Of a stretch of DNA of 64,000 nt, positions 33,128 to 41,637 are shown in pieces. Origin of the DNA: Lactiplantibacillus pingfangensis (GTDB lineage Bacteria; Bacillota; Bacilli; Lactobacillales; Lactobacillaceae); contig NZ_BJDG01000009.1 in NCBI RefSeq assembly GCF_005404945.1, forward strand, positions 47,934 through 111,933, in the 5' to 3' direction. The notes below the pieces were generated by a model that saw only the letters and a program-made list of their open reading frames with translations, did no database searches and was not told the origin of the DNA. The position numbers and the translations under genes were made by a program. Position 1 is the first letter of the stretch. Each line of letters opens with the position of its first letter.

Positions 33128-35374
33128 GTGAAGTTTGTGAAAACAAATGTCATTACAGTTGGTTTGGCTCGCTTTTCGGTTCTGGATGCAGGGCTATTGC
33201 GGATGGAGTATTCTGAGACAGGACAATTTGAAGACCAGACAACCTCGTTGGTTCAAAATCGTGAGTTGAAGTCGAGTGACTATGAAATTATGGCCGTTGA
33301 TGGTTATGAATTAGTCCTCAGAACGACTAATTTCACTTTATATTATGTTGGTGGCAAGTTTGATGCTGGTAGCCTTTTTATTGATGCCCGTAGTAACTAT
33401 GGGACACACTACAGTCGCTGGCACTATGGTGAAAAGGTTAAATATAATCTTAAAGGCACGGCCCGTACATTGGATAAAGCCGACGGGGCGATTCCATTGG
33501 AAGAAGGCATAATTTCCAAAGATGGTTTTGGGGTGCTTGATGACTCAGCTTCATTTTTATTAGTTGGTGATCAAGTCAGCCGACGAGACCATGAAGAACA
33601 AGACGTCTACTATTTCACGTATGGTCGCGATTTCCGTCAGACGCTCAAAATGTATTATGAATTAACCGGTTTTCCACCAATGGTGCCACGCTTTGCTTTG
33701 GGTAACTGGTGGAGTCGTTACTATCCTTACCATCAAAACGAATATTTGAAATTAATGGCAAAGTTCACGGAACAGCGGATTCCCATTGCAGTTTCAGTTT
33801 TGGACATGAATTGGCATACTACTGATATTCCAGCAAAGTATGGCAGTGGTTGGACCGGCTATACTTGGGATAAAACTTATTTTCCTAATCCTACTAAGAT
33901 GATGTCCGAGCTGCATACGACTGGACATAAGATCACCTTGAACGTCCATCCAGCGGCAGGAATTCGGCCTAATGAAGAAAGCTATTCACAAGTTGCGGAG
34001 ACGTTACATTTGGATAAGAGCAAAGAAGAGCCAGCAATTTTTGATTTGCAAAATCCGGCGTTTCGAAAGGCATATTTTGAGATGGTTCACACAGATCTCG
34101 AAAAACAAGGTGTCGATTTTTGGTGGATTGATTGGCAACAAGGTGGACAACGTGGTGCGAAACAGGTAGATCCACTCTGGCTGTTAAACATTTTGCATTA
34201 TCAAGATCTTAAACACAAACGTGCTAACGATGCGCTGATACTATCACGTTATGCAGGCCCAGGCAGTCATCGTTATCCAATCGGTTTTTCCGGTGATACG
34301 GTAGCTTCATGGCAATCACTCCAGTTTCAACCATACTTCACTGCAACGGCCGCCAATATTGGCTATACCTGGTGGAGCCATGATATTGGTGGGCATATGT
34401 TTGGCAGTTATGACGGTGAGTTGTCTTTACGCTGGCTCCAATTTGGGGTCTTTAGTCCGATCCTCAGAATGCACAGCTCAAATAATATATTTATGGGGAA
34501 AGAACCTTGGAATTATCGTCCTGACATCAAGAAAATCATGATTGAATTTTTACAACTACGGAGTCAGTTAATTCCTTATTTAGATAGTGAAAATTATCGG
34601 ACACATGCTGAGGGGATTCCGTTAGTTCAACCGCTCTATTATGGTCATCCAGAAGATGAAATGGCTTACCACTTCAAAAATGAATACCAATTTGGCGAAG
34701 CCATGATCGTTGCACCAATTACAACACCGATGGCGGATGCGGCTCAGTTAGGGAAGGCCAAGACTTGGCTGCCAGCTGGCAGTTGGTACGATTGGTTTAC
34801 TGGCATCCGCTATCAAGGTAATCGCGTTGTGACAGCGTTTCGGCCCTTATCTCAGTATCCAGTATTTGTCAAAGCCGGCAGTATTGTGCCATTAAATGTT
34901 GATTATATGGACGCTGCTGACAAGTTGCCCGACCACTTGACGCTGAAAATCTTTGGCGGCTGTGATGGACACTACGAAATGGTTGAACATACCGCGACAG
35001 CAATTGCTAAGACGCAGTTTGAGTGGCAAGATACCACGGGTAAACTCATGATAACAGTTGATGATCCACAGCACATCATTCCAACTAATCGGCAATATAC
35101 TTTGAATCCGGTGGGAATTAGCTACGACCGAATTGAGTCATCAGAGTCGGTCAAGGGTTATCAGGTGATTAAGCCGCAACCAACTAATCAAGTGACAGCA
35201 ATCGAACAGGCCTTACAACAAAAATTACAATTTGCAAAAATTAATTTTGATTTAAAACAAACTATTTGGCAACAATATCAAGCACAGAATCGGGCTGGAT
35301 TTATTAGTTATTTGACTAGTATTGATGTTCCGAATATTACTGAAATGATTCTTGAATTAATGTCTGTAGAATAG
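33128..35374 (+). CDS. Alpha-glucosidase/alpha-xylosidase family enzyme (GH31)
   Basis: A cytoplasmic glycosidase of about 748 residues. The nucleophile lies in GVDFWWIDWQQGG (Asp335 from this start) and the acid/base in IGFSGDTVASWQSLQFQP; other marks are LALGNWWSRYYPY and WWSHDIGGHMFG. The IDWQ variant of the usual D-M-N-E nucleophile motif occurs in one GH31 branch active on short alpha-glucosides; the exact linkage is not predictable. GTG 33128 is chosen, with AAAGAAAG upstream; TTG 33092 lies in the promoter. It opens the alpha-glucoside island. Confidence 0.88.
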   Translation: MKFVKTNVITVGLARFSVLDAGLLRMEYSETGQFEDQTTSLVQNRELKSSDYEIMAVDGYELVLRTTNFTLYYVGGKFDAGSLFIDARSNYGTHYSRWHYGEKVKYNLKGTARTLDKADGAIPLEEGIISKDGFGVLDDSASFLLVGDQVSRRDHEEQDVYYFTYGRDFRQTLKMYYELTGFPPMVPRFALGNWWSRYYPYHQNEYLKLMAKFTEQRIPIAVSVLDMNWHTTDIPAKYGSGWTGYTWDKTYFPNPTKMMSELHTTGHKITLNVHPAAGIRPNEESYSQVAETLHLDKSKEEPAIFDLQNPAFRKAYFEMVHTDLEKQGVDFWWIDWQQGGQRGAKQVDPLWLLNILHYQDLKHKRANDALILSRYAGPGSHRYPIGFSGDTVASWQSLQFQPYFTATAANIGYTWWSHDIGGHMFGSYDGELSLRWLQFGVFSPILRMHSSNNIFMGKEPWNYRPDIKKIMIEFLQLRSQLIPYLDSENYRTHAEGIPLVQPLYYGHPEDEMAYHFKNEYQFGEAMIVAPITTPMADAAQLGKAKTWLPAGSWYDWFTGIRYQGNRVVTAFRPLSQYPVFVKAGSIVPLNVDYMDAADKLPDHLTLKIFGGCDGHYEMVEHTATAIAKTQFEWQDTTGKLMITVDDPQHIIPTNRQYTLNPVGISYDRIESSESVKGYQVIKPQPTNQVTAIEQALQQKLQFAKINFDLKQTIWQQYQAQNRAGFISYLTSIDVPNITEMILELMSVE

Positions 35375-35389
35375 TATTGGTACGGTTGT

Positions 35390-35401
35390 GCAACCGGTTG
35401 C
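35390..35401. promoter_or_regulatory. LacI-type operator O1, maltose operon
   Basis: GCAACCGGTTGC, a perfect 12-bp palindrome with central CG, about 50 bases upstream of the -35. Confidence 0.6.
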
Positions 35402-35446
35402 TTAAAATCCGAGAATAATTATATTTAATTCAGAATATTAATTCTA

Positions 35447-35474
35447 TTGACAAACGTTTATGCATACGTATAAT
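35447..35474 (+). promoter_or_regulatory. Promoter of the maltose/maltodextrin operon
   Basis: Perfect TTGACA (35447-35452), 16-base spacer and perfect TATAAT (35469-35474). CAAACGTTTAT (35451-35461) inside it is operator-like. Confidence 0.85.
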
Positions 35475-35479
35475 AGACA

Positions 35480-35493
35480 TGTAAGCGATTCCT
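35480..35493. promoter_or_regulatory. cre-like site on the maltose promoter
   Basis: TGTAAGCGATTCCT fits cre except two positions, at the transcription start. Confidence 0.45.
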
Positions 35494-35510
35494 TTAGTTA
35501 TGCAACATTG

Positions 35511-35537
35511 TGCAAACGGTTGCATAAACGTTTGAAA
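35511..35537. promoter_or_regulatory. LacI-type operators O2/O3, maltose operon
   Basis: TGCAAACGGTTGCA (35511-35524), followed by AAACGTTT (35527-35534). Both are CG-centred palindromes downstream of the promoter, likely sites for the MalR-like protein encoded at 44118. Confidence 0.6.
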
Positions 35538-35593
35538 GTAATTGTGTAGACATTTGAAATGGTTGTGTATTTAGCACTTTTGGAGGCGAAATA

Positions 35594-37291
35594 ATGGGTG
35601 AACGGGATTCAAAGGCACAATGGTGGCAAAAGTCTGTTGTGTATCAAGTGTATCCACGTAGTTTTCAAGATAGTAACCATGATGGTATGGGTGACTTAAA
35701 CGGGATTACTAGTCGTTTGGATTATATTAAAGATCTTGGCGTCGATGTGATTTGGTTAAACCCAGTTTATGCATCACCAGGTGTTGATAACGGTTATGAT
35801 ATCAGTGATTATCAAGCCATTAACCCTGAGTTAGGTTCAATGGCCGACTTTGAGCGGTTATTGACAAAAGCACATCAGTTGGGATTGAAGATTATGATGG
35901 ACTTGGTTGTTAATCATACTTCAGATCAACATAATTGGTTTGTCGAAAGCCGAAAGTCAGTTAAAAATCCGCATCGCGATTATTATATTTGGCGTGATCC
36001 AGTTGATGGACATGCGCCGAATAATTGGGGCGCAGCATTCTCTGGTCCAGCTTGGACTTACGATGAGGCCACAAAACAATATTACTTGCATTTGTTTGCT
36101 CCTGAACAGCCAGATTTAAATTGGGAAAATGCAGAGATGCGGCAATCGGTCTATGACATGATGAACTGGTGGTCTGATCGTGGTGTTGATGGTTTTAGAA
36201 TGGATGTTATTAGTTTAATTTCCAAACCAGCTGGATTACCAGATGGGCCTAAATCTGACGGTGCGATGTACGGAAACTCAGGCTTAGTTTCCAATGGGCC
36301 GCATGTGCACGAGTATTTGAAAGAAATGAACCAGCAAGTCATGAAAAAACATGATTTGATTACGGTTGGTGAAACTCCCGGTGTTGATATTGAAAATGCA
36401 TTGAAATATTCTAACTTAAATAGTGATGAATTGAATATGGTTTTCCAATTTGAACATATGGGACTTGATTCAAATGCTAATCCGGCACTAGGTAAGTGGG
36501 ACTCACGCAAAACGAACTTAGTTGATTTGAAAAACAACCTAACTAAATGGCAAGTTGGTCTCCATGGCAAGGCTTGGAATTCATTATATTGGAATAATCA
36601 TGATCAGCCACGAGCTGTCTCCAGATTTGGAAATGATAGTGAGACTTATCGGGTTCGATCCGCTAAAATGCTAGCGTTGGTTTTGCACATGCTGCAGGGG
36701 ACACCTTATATTTATGAAGGTGAAGAACTCGGGATGACGAATGCAAACTTTAAATCACTTAGCGATTATCGAGATTTGGAATCCATTAATGCGTATCATG
36801 AATTGGTTGATGATGAGAAGCTAGTTGACGGGGACACGATGCTAGCATACTTACGGGTTCATTCCCGTGATAATGCTCGGACACCAATGCAATGGTCGGC
36901 CGAAGCCAATGGTGGCTTCAGTGATCACGAACCATGGTTAGCAGCTAATTCTAATTATAAAGAAATTAATGCTGCGGCTGAATTGAATGATGATCATTCA
37001 GTATTTGCGTTCTATAAAGAATTAATTCGTTTACGCCATACGTTAGATGTCATTACAGATGGTCGTTACGAACAAGTTTCGGGGACAGAACAAAATGAAA
37101 GCGTTTATGCTTATACGCGGACAAATGCTCAACAATCATTATTAGTTGTCGCTAATTACACTGATCAAATCATTCAAACAGAAGTTAAACCAGATAGTAA
37201 TAGCAATTTATTAATCAGTAATTACGATGACGACCGTGGCAGTGAGCTACGTCCGTTTGAAGCCAAAGTTTATAGCTCGATTATCGGGTAA
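35594..37291 (+). CDS. malL: Oligo-1,6-glucosidase/alpha-glucosidase (GH13)
   Basis: A 565-residue cytoplasmic GH13 enzyme that splits isomaltose, panose and short maltodextrins. Catalytic residues: Asp204 (GVDGFRMDVIS), Glu260 (LITVGETPG) and Asp337 (WNNHDQPRAVS). Calcium-loop DSNHDGMGD and region V QPDLNWE are present. Val directly after the nucleophile Asp is the feature of alpha-1,6-preferring members, where maltases have Thr. First gene of the operon with the maltodextrin ABC importer. Very similar to the genes at 55187 and 60309, so three related copies exist here. Confidence 0.92.
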   Translation: MGERDSKAQWWQKSVVYQVYPRSFQDSNHDGMGDLNGITSRLDYIKDLGVDVIWLNPVYASPGVDNGYDISDYQAINPELGSMADFERLLTKAHQLGLKIMMDLVVNHTSDQHNWFVESRKSVKNPHRDYYIWRDPVDGHAPNNWGAAFSGPAWTYDEATKQYYLHLFAPEQPDLNWENAEMRQSVYDMMNWWSDRGVDGFRMDVISLISKPAGLPDGPKSDGAMYGNSGLVSNGPHVHEYLKEMNQQVMKKHDLITVGETPGVDIENALKYSNLNSDELNMVFQFEHMGLDSNANPALGKWDSRKTNLVDLKNNLTKWQVGLHGKAWNSLYWNNHDQPRAVSRFGNDSETYRVRSAKMLALVLHMLQGTPYIYEGEELGMTNANFKSLSDYRDLESINAYHELVDDEKLVDGDTMLAYLRVHSRDNARTPMQWSAEANGGFSDHEPWLAANSNYKEINAAAELNDDHSVFAFYKELIRLRHTLDVITDGRYEQVSGTEQNESVYAYTRTNAQQSLLVVANYTDQIIQTEVKPDSNSNLLISNYDDDRGSELRPFEAKVYSSIIG

Positions 37292-37308
37292 AAAAAGGGG
37301 AAATAAAC

Positions 37309-38565
37309 ATGAAAAAAGGAACCAAGTTACTTGCAGTTTCAGCTAGTTTAATTGCGTTATCACTAGTTACAAACGCCTGTGGAAATAGCAGTTCTTCAGA
37401 GAAGACTACTTTACAATTCTTCTCAACGAAGACTGAAAATGCGCCAACTTATAAAAAGATGATTGCTTCATTTGAAAAACAAAATCCAGACATTAAGATT
37501 CAATTATCATCGCCAAGTAATGCCGGAACTGTTTTAAAGTCAGATTTGGCTAAGAACTCAATTCCTGACATTATGGCCGTTGGTGGGGACGTTAACTATC
37601 AACAAATTCAAAAAGCTGGTGTCTTAGTTGACATGAGCAAGGAATCATTTACTAAGAATACGATGCCACAATATCAAAAGATGATTACATCAATTTCTAA
37701 GGGCGGCAAATTGGATGCGGTTCCATATGCAACTAACGCTTCCGGTGTTGTTTATAACAAAGCAGCCTTCAAAAAAGCTGGTATTACTAAGACACCAACC
37801 ACTTGGGACGAATTAATTGCTGATGCCAAGACTTTAAAAGCCAAGGGTATTACACCATTTGAATTGCCATTCCAAGACAGTTGGACAACGATGGGCGTCT
37901 TCAACCAACTTTCATCAAACATGGTTGGTAGCTCATGGATCAAAGAACGTAAGAATAACAAGACGACATTTGTTTCAACTTACAAACCAGTGATGACAAA
38001 GTATCTTGAACTTTCTAAGTATGCCCAAAAAGATTACATGGGGACTACTTACAATGATGGGACCAAGGCTTTAGCAGAAGGTAAAGCAGCCATGATGATT
38101 AATGGTAACTTTGTCATTCCACAAGCTAAGACTAGCAAGAAGAGCGCTGACTTGGATATGTTCAAACTGCCAGTTAATAACGATGCCAGCAAGAACAAAG
38201 TTACATCCGGGATTGATGTTGCTTTAGCAGTTTCTAAGAATTCCAAGAATAAAGCAGCCGCAATGAAGTTTGTTAAATTCATGATGACTGAAAAGAACGC
38301 TAAACTTTACAATAAGGAACAATTCTCCTTCTCAGCGATTAAAGGTGTCGACCAGAATGATGCTTCCCTTAAAGGAATTTCAGCGGACTTAGCTAAGGGT
38401 GACGTTGTCAACTACCCAGACCACTACTATCCAGATGGTTTCGATATGACTCAAGTCTTAACTCAAACTGGTGTTAACCAAACTAAGGGTATGAGCGATG
38501 CAACTAATATCACGAAGAGTTTGAAGAAAGCTGATTCTGCCTTTAAGTCTGCCAATGTAAAGTAA
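37309..38565 (+). CDS. malE: Maltose/maltodextrin ABC transporter substrate-binding lipoprotein
   Basis: A 418-residue surface lipoprotein. Residues 1-24 are a signal peptide with a lipobox-like VTNAC (position -2 Asn is unusual). The fold is of the sugar-binding cluster: QFFSTKTENAPTYKKMIASFEKQNPDIKI, NATNASGVVYNKAAFKKAGI, GKAAMMINGNF. It captures the sugar and passes it to MalF/MalG. The specificity is inferred from the neighbours. GGGG site before ATG; 17 bases after the GH13 gene. Confidence 0.9.
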   Translation: MKKGTKLLAVSASLIALSLVTNACGNSSSSEKTTLQFFSTKTENAPTYKKMIASFEKQNPDIKIQLSSPSNAGTVLKSDLAKNSIPDIMAVGGDVNYQQIQKAGVLVDMSKESFTKNTMPQYQKMITSISKGGKLDAVPYATNASGVVYNKAAFKKAGITKTPTTWDELIADAKTLKAKGITPFELPFQDSWTTMGVFNQLSSNMVGSSWIKERKNNKTTFVSTYKPVMTKYLELSKYAQKDYMGTTYNDGTKALAEGKAAMMINGNFVIPQAKTSKKSADLDMFKLPVNNDASKNKVTSGIDVALAVSKNSKNKAAAMKFVKFMMTEKNAKLYNKEQFSFSAIKGVDQNDASLKGISADLAKGDVVNYPDHYYPDGFDMTQVLTQTGVNQTKGMSDATNITKSLKKADSAFKSANVK

Positions 38566-38579
38566 AGGATCGATAACTA

Positions 38580-39479
38580 ATGCAAGAGACGATTAAGAGA
38601 AAACCCAAACGTAAGGGGAAAAAGATACCATTTGCATATTATATGATGGTGGTTCCAATTGGAATCCTGTTCTTCATTTTTCATACTATTCCGTTTTTAC
38701 GCGGAGTATTTTACAGCTTCACTGACTGGAGCGGGTATGGCACTTGGAAGTTTGTCGGTTTAAAGAACTATCTATATATGTTTGGTAACAGTAATATTAC
38801 GCATGCCTACTGGTTCACATTTAAATTTGCCCTGTTTGCCACAATTTTAGTTAATGCGATTGCTTTGGCGATTGCGGTTGGCTTGAACGGTAAAATCAAG
38901 TATCAAAATTTCTTGAAGGCAATTTATTTCTTACCATACATGCTTGGTTCATTAATTGTTGGGTTCGTGTTCAAGTTTATCTTTGGTAATTTATTACCAA
39001 GTTTAGGACAAACACTTCACTGGGGCTTTATGTCCAGTAACATTTTGGGAACGACGCATGCTTGGATTGGGATTTTAATTATGACCATATGGCAAGGATT
39101 AGCGTTTAATACCTTGATTTATCTGGCTGGACTCCAATCAGTTGATCCAGAAATTTATGAAGCTGCGGCCCTAGATGGCGTCAACCCATGGCAAAAATTC
39201 ATGCGTTTGACATTCCCATTGATTGCACCGTTCTTCACGATTAATTTAGTCTTATCAGTTAAGGGTTACCTAATGGTCTTCGACCAGATTATGGCGATGA
39301 CAAACGGTGGTCCAGGTAATAGTACAACATCAATTTCAGTTGAAATTTATACGCAAGGTTTCCAAGGCTCACAATTCGCCATTCAATCTGCGAACGCCGT
39401 GGTACTGTTCATTGTTGTACTTACGATCTCACTCATTCAGTTGAGAGTTTTGAATAAACGAGAGGAGCGGTTGGGATAA
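38580..39479 (+). CDS. malF: Maltose/maltodextrin ABC permease, MalF-like
   Basis: A 299-residue permease with six membrane helices. The EAA loop reads EIYEAAALDGVNPWQKFMRLTFPLI, where the ATPase docks. N-terminal basic residues (KRKPKRKGKK) precede the first helix. It overlaps the next gene's ATG by one base, showing coupling. Confidence 0.92.
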   Translation: MQETIKRKPKRKGKKIPFAYYMMVVPIGILFFIFHTIPFLRGVFYSFTDWSGYGTWKFVGLKNYLYMFGNSNITHAYWFTFKFALFATILVNAIALAIAVGLNGKIKYQNFLKAIYFLPYMLGSLIVGFVFKFIFGNLLPSLGQTLHWGFMSSNILGTTHAWIGILIMTIWQGLAFNTLIYLAGLQSVDPEIYEAAALDGVNPWQKFMRLTFPLIAPFFTINLVLSVKGYLMVFDQIMAMTNGGPGNSTTSISVEIYTQGFQGSQFAIQSANAVVLFIVVLTISLIQLRVLNKREERLG

Positions 39480-40357
39480 TGCAAGCTAATGCAGATTTGA
39501 ATAATAATACGCCGGCTCCACGTAAGTCCAAGAAGCGTAAGAAAAAAGTAAACTGGACACTGACTAGTGTCATGATGGTGCTTGCGATCTTTGCAATTTT
39601 AGGACCGCTTTATATCACAGTTGTGATTGCTTTAAAGGATCCAAGCCAAATGACAAACGTCTTATCACTCCCGAAACAAATTCATTGGGAAAACTTTAAG
39701 AACGCTTGGCAAATGACAAACTTTCCAAAGATGTTTTTGAACACCTTGTTTATCACAGTTGTTAACGTCATCTTTACGATTTTCACGAACTCGATGGCTG
39801 CTTATGTCATTACACGGTATCGGTTAAAGAACAAATTCTTTAATATGATGTATTACTATTTCATCAGTGCGATGTTCATTCCGTTCAATGTCATCATGTT
39901 ACCGTTAGTTAAAGAAGTTAGTGCTTTCCATATGGATAATATTATTGGGATCACGTTCCTATATATTGTCTTTGGGTTACCACAAAACATCTTCCTATAC
40001 TCAGGATTTGTTAAGGAAATTCCAACAGCGCTTGAAGAAGCTGCTGAAATGGATGGGGCTAAGCCAATGCAGATCTTCTTTAAAGTGATCTTCCCATTGA
40101 TGAAGCCGATGCATGCCACGGTTGCAATTCTTTCGTTCATGTGGACTTGGAATGACTTCTTAATGCCATTAGTCTTGTTGAGTAATCCAGATCAACAGAC
40201 GTTGCAATTGGCACAGTATGTGTTCCAAGGTCAGTTCTCAACGCAATACAACTTAGCCTTTGCTTCATACGTCTTAGTTTTACTGCCGGTCTTAATTATG
40301 TATGTCTTCTTCCAGAAATACATTATTGCTGGGGTAACAAGTGGGTCAGTTAAATAG
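39479..40357 (+). CDS. malG: Maltose/maltodextrin ABC permease, MalG-like
   Basis: A 292-residue permease with six helices. The EAA loop is LEEAAEMDGAKPMQIFFKVIFPLM. The N-terminus is basic and soluble (KSKKRKKKVN). With MalF it forms the translocation channel for maltodextrins. Confidence 0.92.
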   Translation: MQANADLNNNTPAPRKSKKRKKKVNWTLTSVMMVLAIFAILGPLYITVVIALKDPSQMTNVLSLPKQIHWENFKNAWQMTNFPKMFLNTLFITVVNVIFTIFTNSMAAYVITRYRLKNKFFNMMYYYFISAMFIPFNVIMLPLVKEVSAFHMDNIIGITFLYIVFGLPQNIFLYSGFVKEIPTALEEAAEMDGAKPMQIFFKVIFPLMKPMHATVAILSFMWTWNDFLMPLVLLSNPDQQTLQLAQYVFQGQFSTQYNLAFASYVLVLLPVLIMYVFFQKYIIAGVTSGSVK

Positions 40358-40427
40358 TTAATGAAACTGAGTTCATATTTAAGCATTGATGCGATTGGTG
40401 AAATCGGAGTAAGGGGAGACAGTTAAG

Positions 40428-41531
40428 ATGGTTGAAATTAATTTAAAGCATATTTATAAGGAATACGACGGTAACGATAATTATTCCGTAAGTGACTTTA
40501 ATCTAGATATTAAAGATAAAGAATTTATTGTTTTCGTTGGCCCATCTGGTTGTGGGAAATCAACCACATTACGGATGATTGCCGGTTTGGAAGATATTTC
40601 AAAAGGTGATCTAGTGATGGATGGCAAGGTCATTAATGACTTAGCACCTAAGGATCGGGATATTGCGATGGTTTTCCAAAACTACGCCCTGTATCCAAAT
40701 ATGACGGTTTTTGACAACATGGGTTTTGGCCTTTCAATTAAGAAAATGCCAAAGGATGAAATCAAAAAGCGTGTTGACAATGCAGCCGAAATTTTAGGGC
40801 TAACCGATTTTCTTCAACGGAAACCAGCGGCTTTATCTGGTGGGCAACGGCAACGGGTTGCATTAGGACGAGCAATCGTTCGGGATGCCAAGTTGTTCTT
40901 ACTTGATGAACCCCTCTCAAACTTGGATGCCAAGTTACGGGTTGATATGCGGACACAGATTGCCCAATTACATCAACGGCTACAAACGAACATGATTTAT
41001 GTCACCCATGATCAAGTCGAAGCAATGACGATGGCTGATCGAATCGTTATCATGAATGATGGTAAGATTCAACAAGTTGGGACGCCTGATGAACTCTATA
41101 ATAAGCCAACTAATAAGTTCGTGGCTGGATTCATGGGGTCACCATCGATGAACTTCTTCGATGCTGAATTGAAGAATGGTCGGGTTTCAAATGGTCGTGG
41201 TTTAGATGTTGCTGTTCCAGAAGGCCGATTAAAGGTCTTGCGTGAAAAAGGTTACGACGGTAAGAAGTTAACGGTCGGGATTCGTCCTGAAGATATTCAT
41301 ACTGAACAAGTAGCTTTGGAAGCGATGCCTGATGCAGTTGTAAGTGCTAAAGTTGAAGTTTCAGAATTCTTGGGTACTGATTCAATGCTTTATTCACGTA
41401 CCGGTGAAACTGAATTTGTAGCCCAAGTTAATGCACGTGATTATCATAAACCAGGCGAAGAAGTTGAAATGGCGTTTGAAATGAGTAAAGCCCATTTCTT
41501 CGATGACGATACTGAATTGACGATTGAATAA
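40428..41531 (+). CDS. msmK: Sugar ABC transporter ATPase, MsmK/MalK type
   Basis: A 367-residue ATPase. Walker A GPSGCGKST, signature ALSGGQRQRVAL, Walker B LFLLDEPLSNLDAKL. Residues from about 240 form the regulatory OB-fold domain of CUT1 ATPases. It energises MalFG and can serve other CUT1 importers. GGGGA site before ATG, 70 bases after malG. Confidence 0.94.
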   Translation: MVEINLKHIYKEYDGNDNYSVSDFNLDIKDKEFIVFVGPSGCGKSTTLRMIAGLEDISKGDLVMDGKVINDLAPKDRDIAMVFQNYALYPNMTVFDNMGFGLSIKKMPKDEIKKRVDNAAEILGLTDFLQRKPAALSGGQRQRVALGRAIVRDAKLFLLDEPLSNLDAKLRVDMRTQIAQLHQRLQTNMIYVTHDQVEAMTMADRIVIMNDGKIQQVGTPDELYNKPTNKFVAGFMGSPSMNFFDAELKNGRVSNGRGLDVAVPEGRLKVLREKGYDGKKLTVGIRPEDIHTEQVALEAMPDAVVSAKVEVSEFLGTDSMLYSRTGETEFVAQVNARDYHKPGEEVEMAFEMSKAHFFDDDTELTIE

Positions 41532-41564
41532 TAATCGAGAGTTGATGTAGAAACGTTAGGTGGT

Positions 41565-41609
41565 TCAAAAGGGAGTCTGGAGACTTTATTGTCACAGACT
41601 CCCTTTTTA
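41565..41609 (+). terminator. Terminator/attenuator between msmK and the maltose phosphorylase gene
   Basis: AAAAGGGAGTCTG pairs with CAGACTCCCTTTTT. It may lower expression of the downstream gene relative to the transporter, unless a second promoter exists. Confidence 0.8.
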
Positions 41610-41637
41610 TCCCAATTATTTAGGAGGACGTATCAAA

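Noticed and set aside
36151..36570. 139-codon minus-strand ORF inside the GH13 gene at 35594
   Set aside because: Antisense shadow; the plus-strand frame carries all catalytic motifs.
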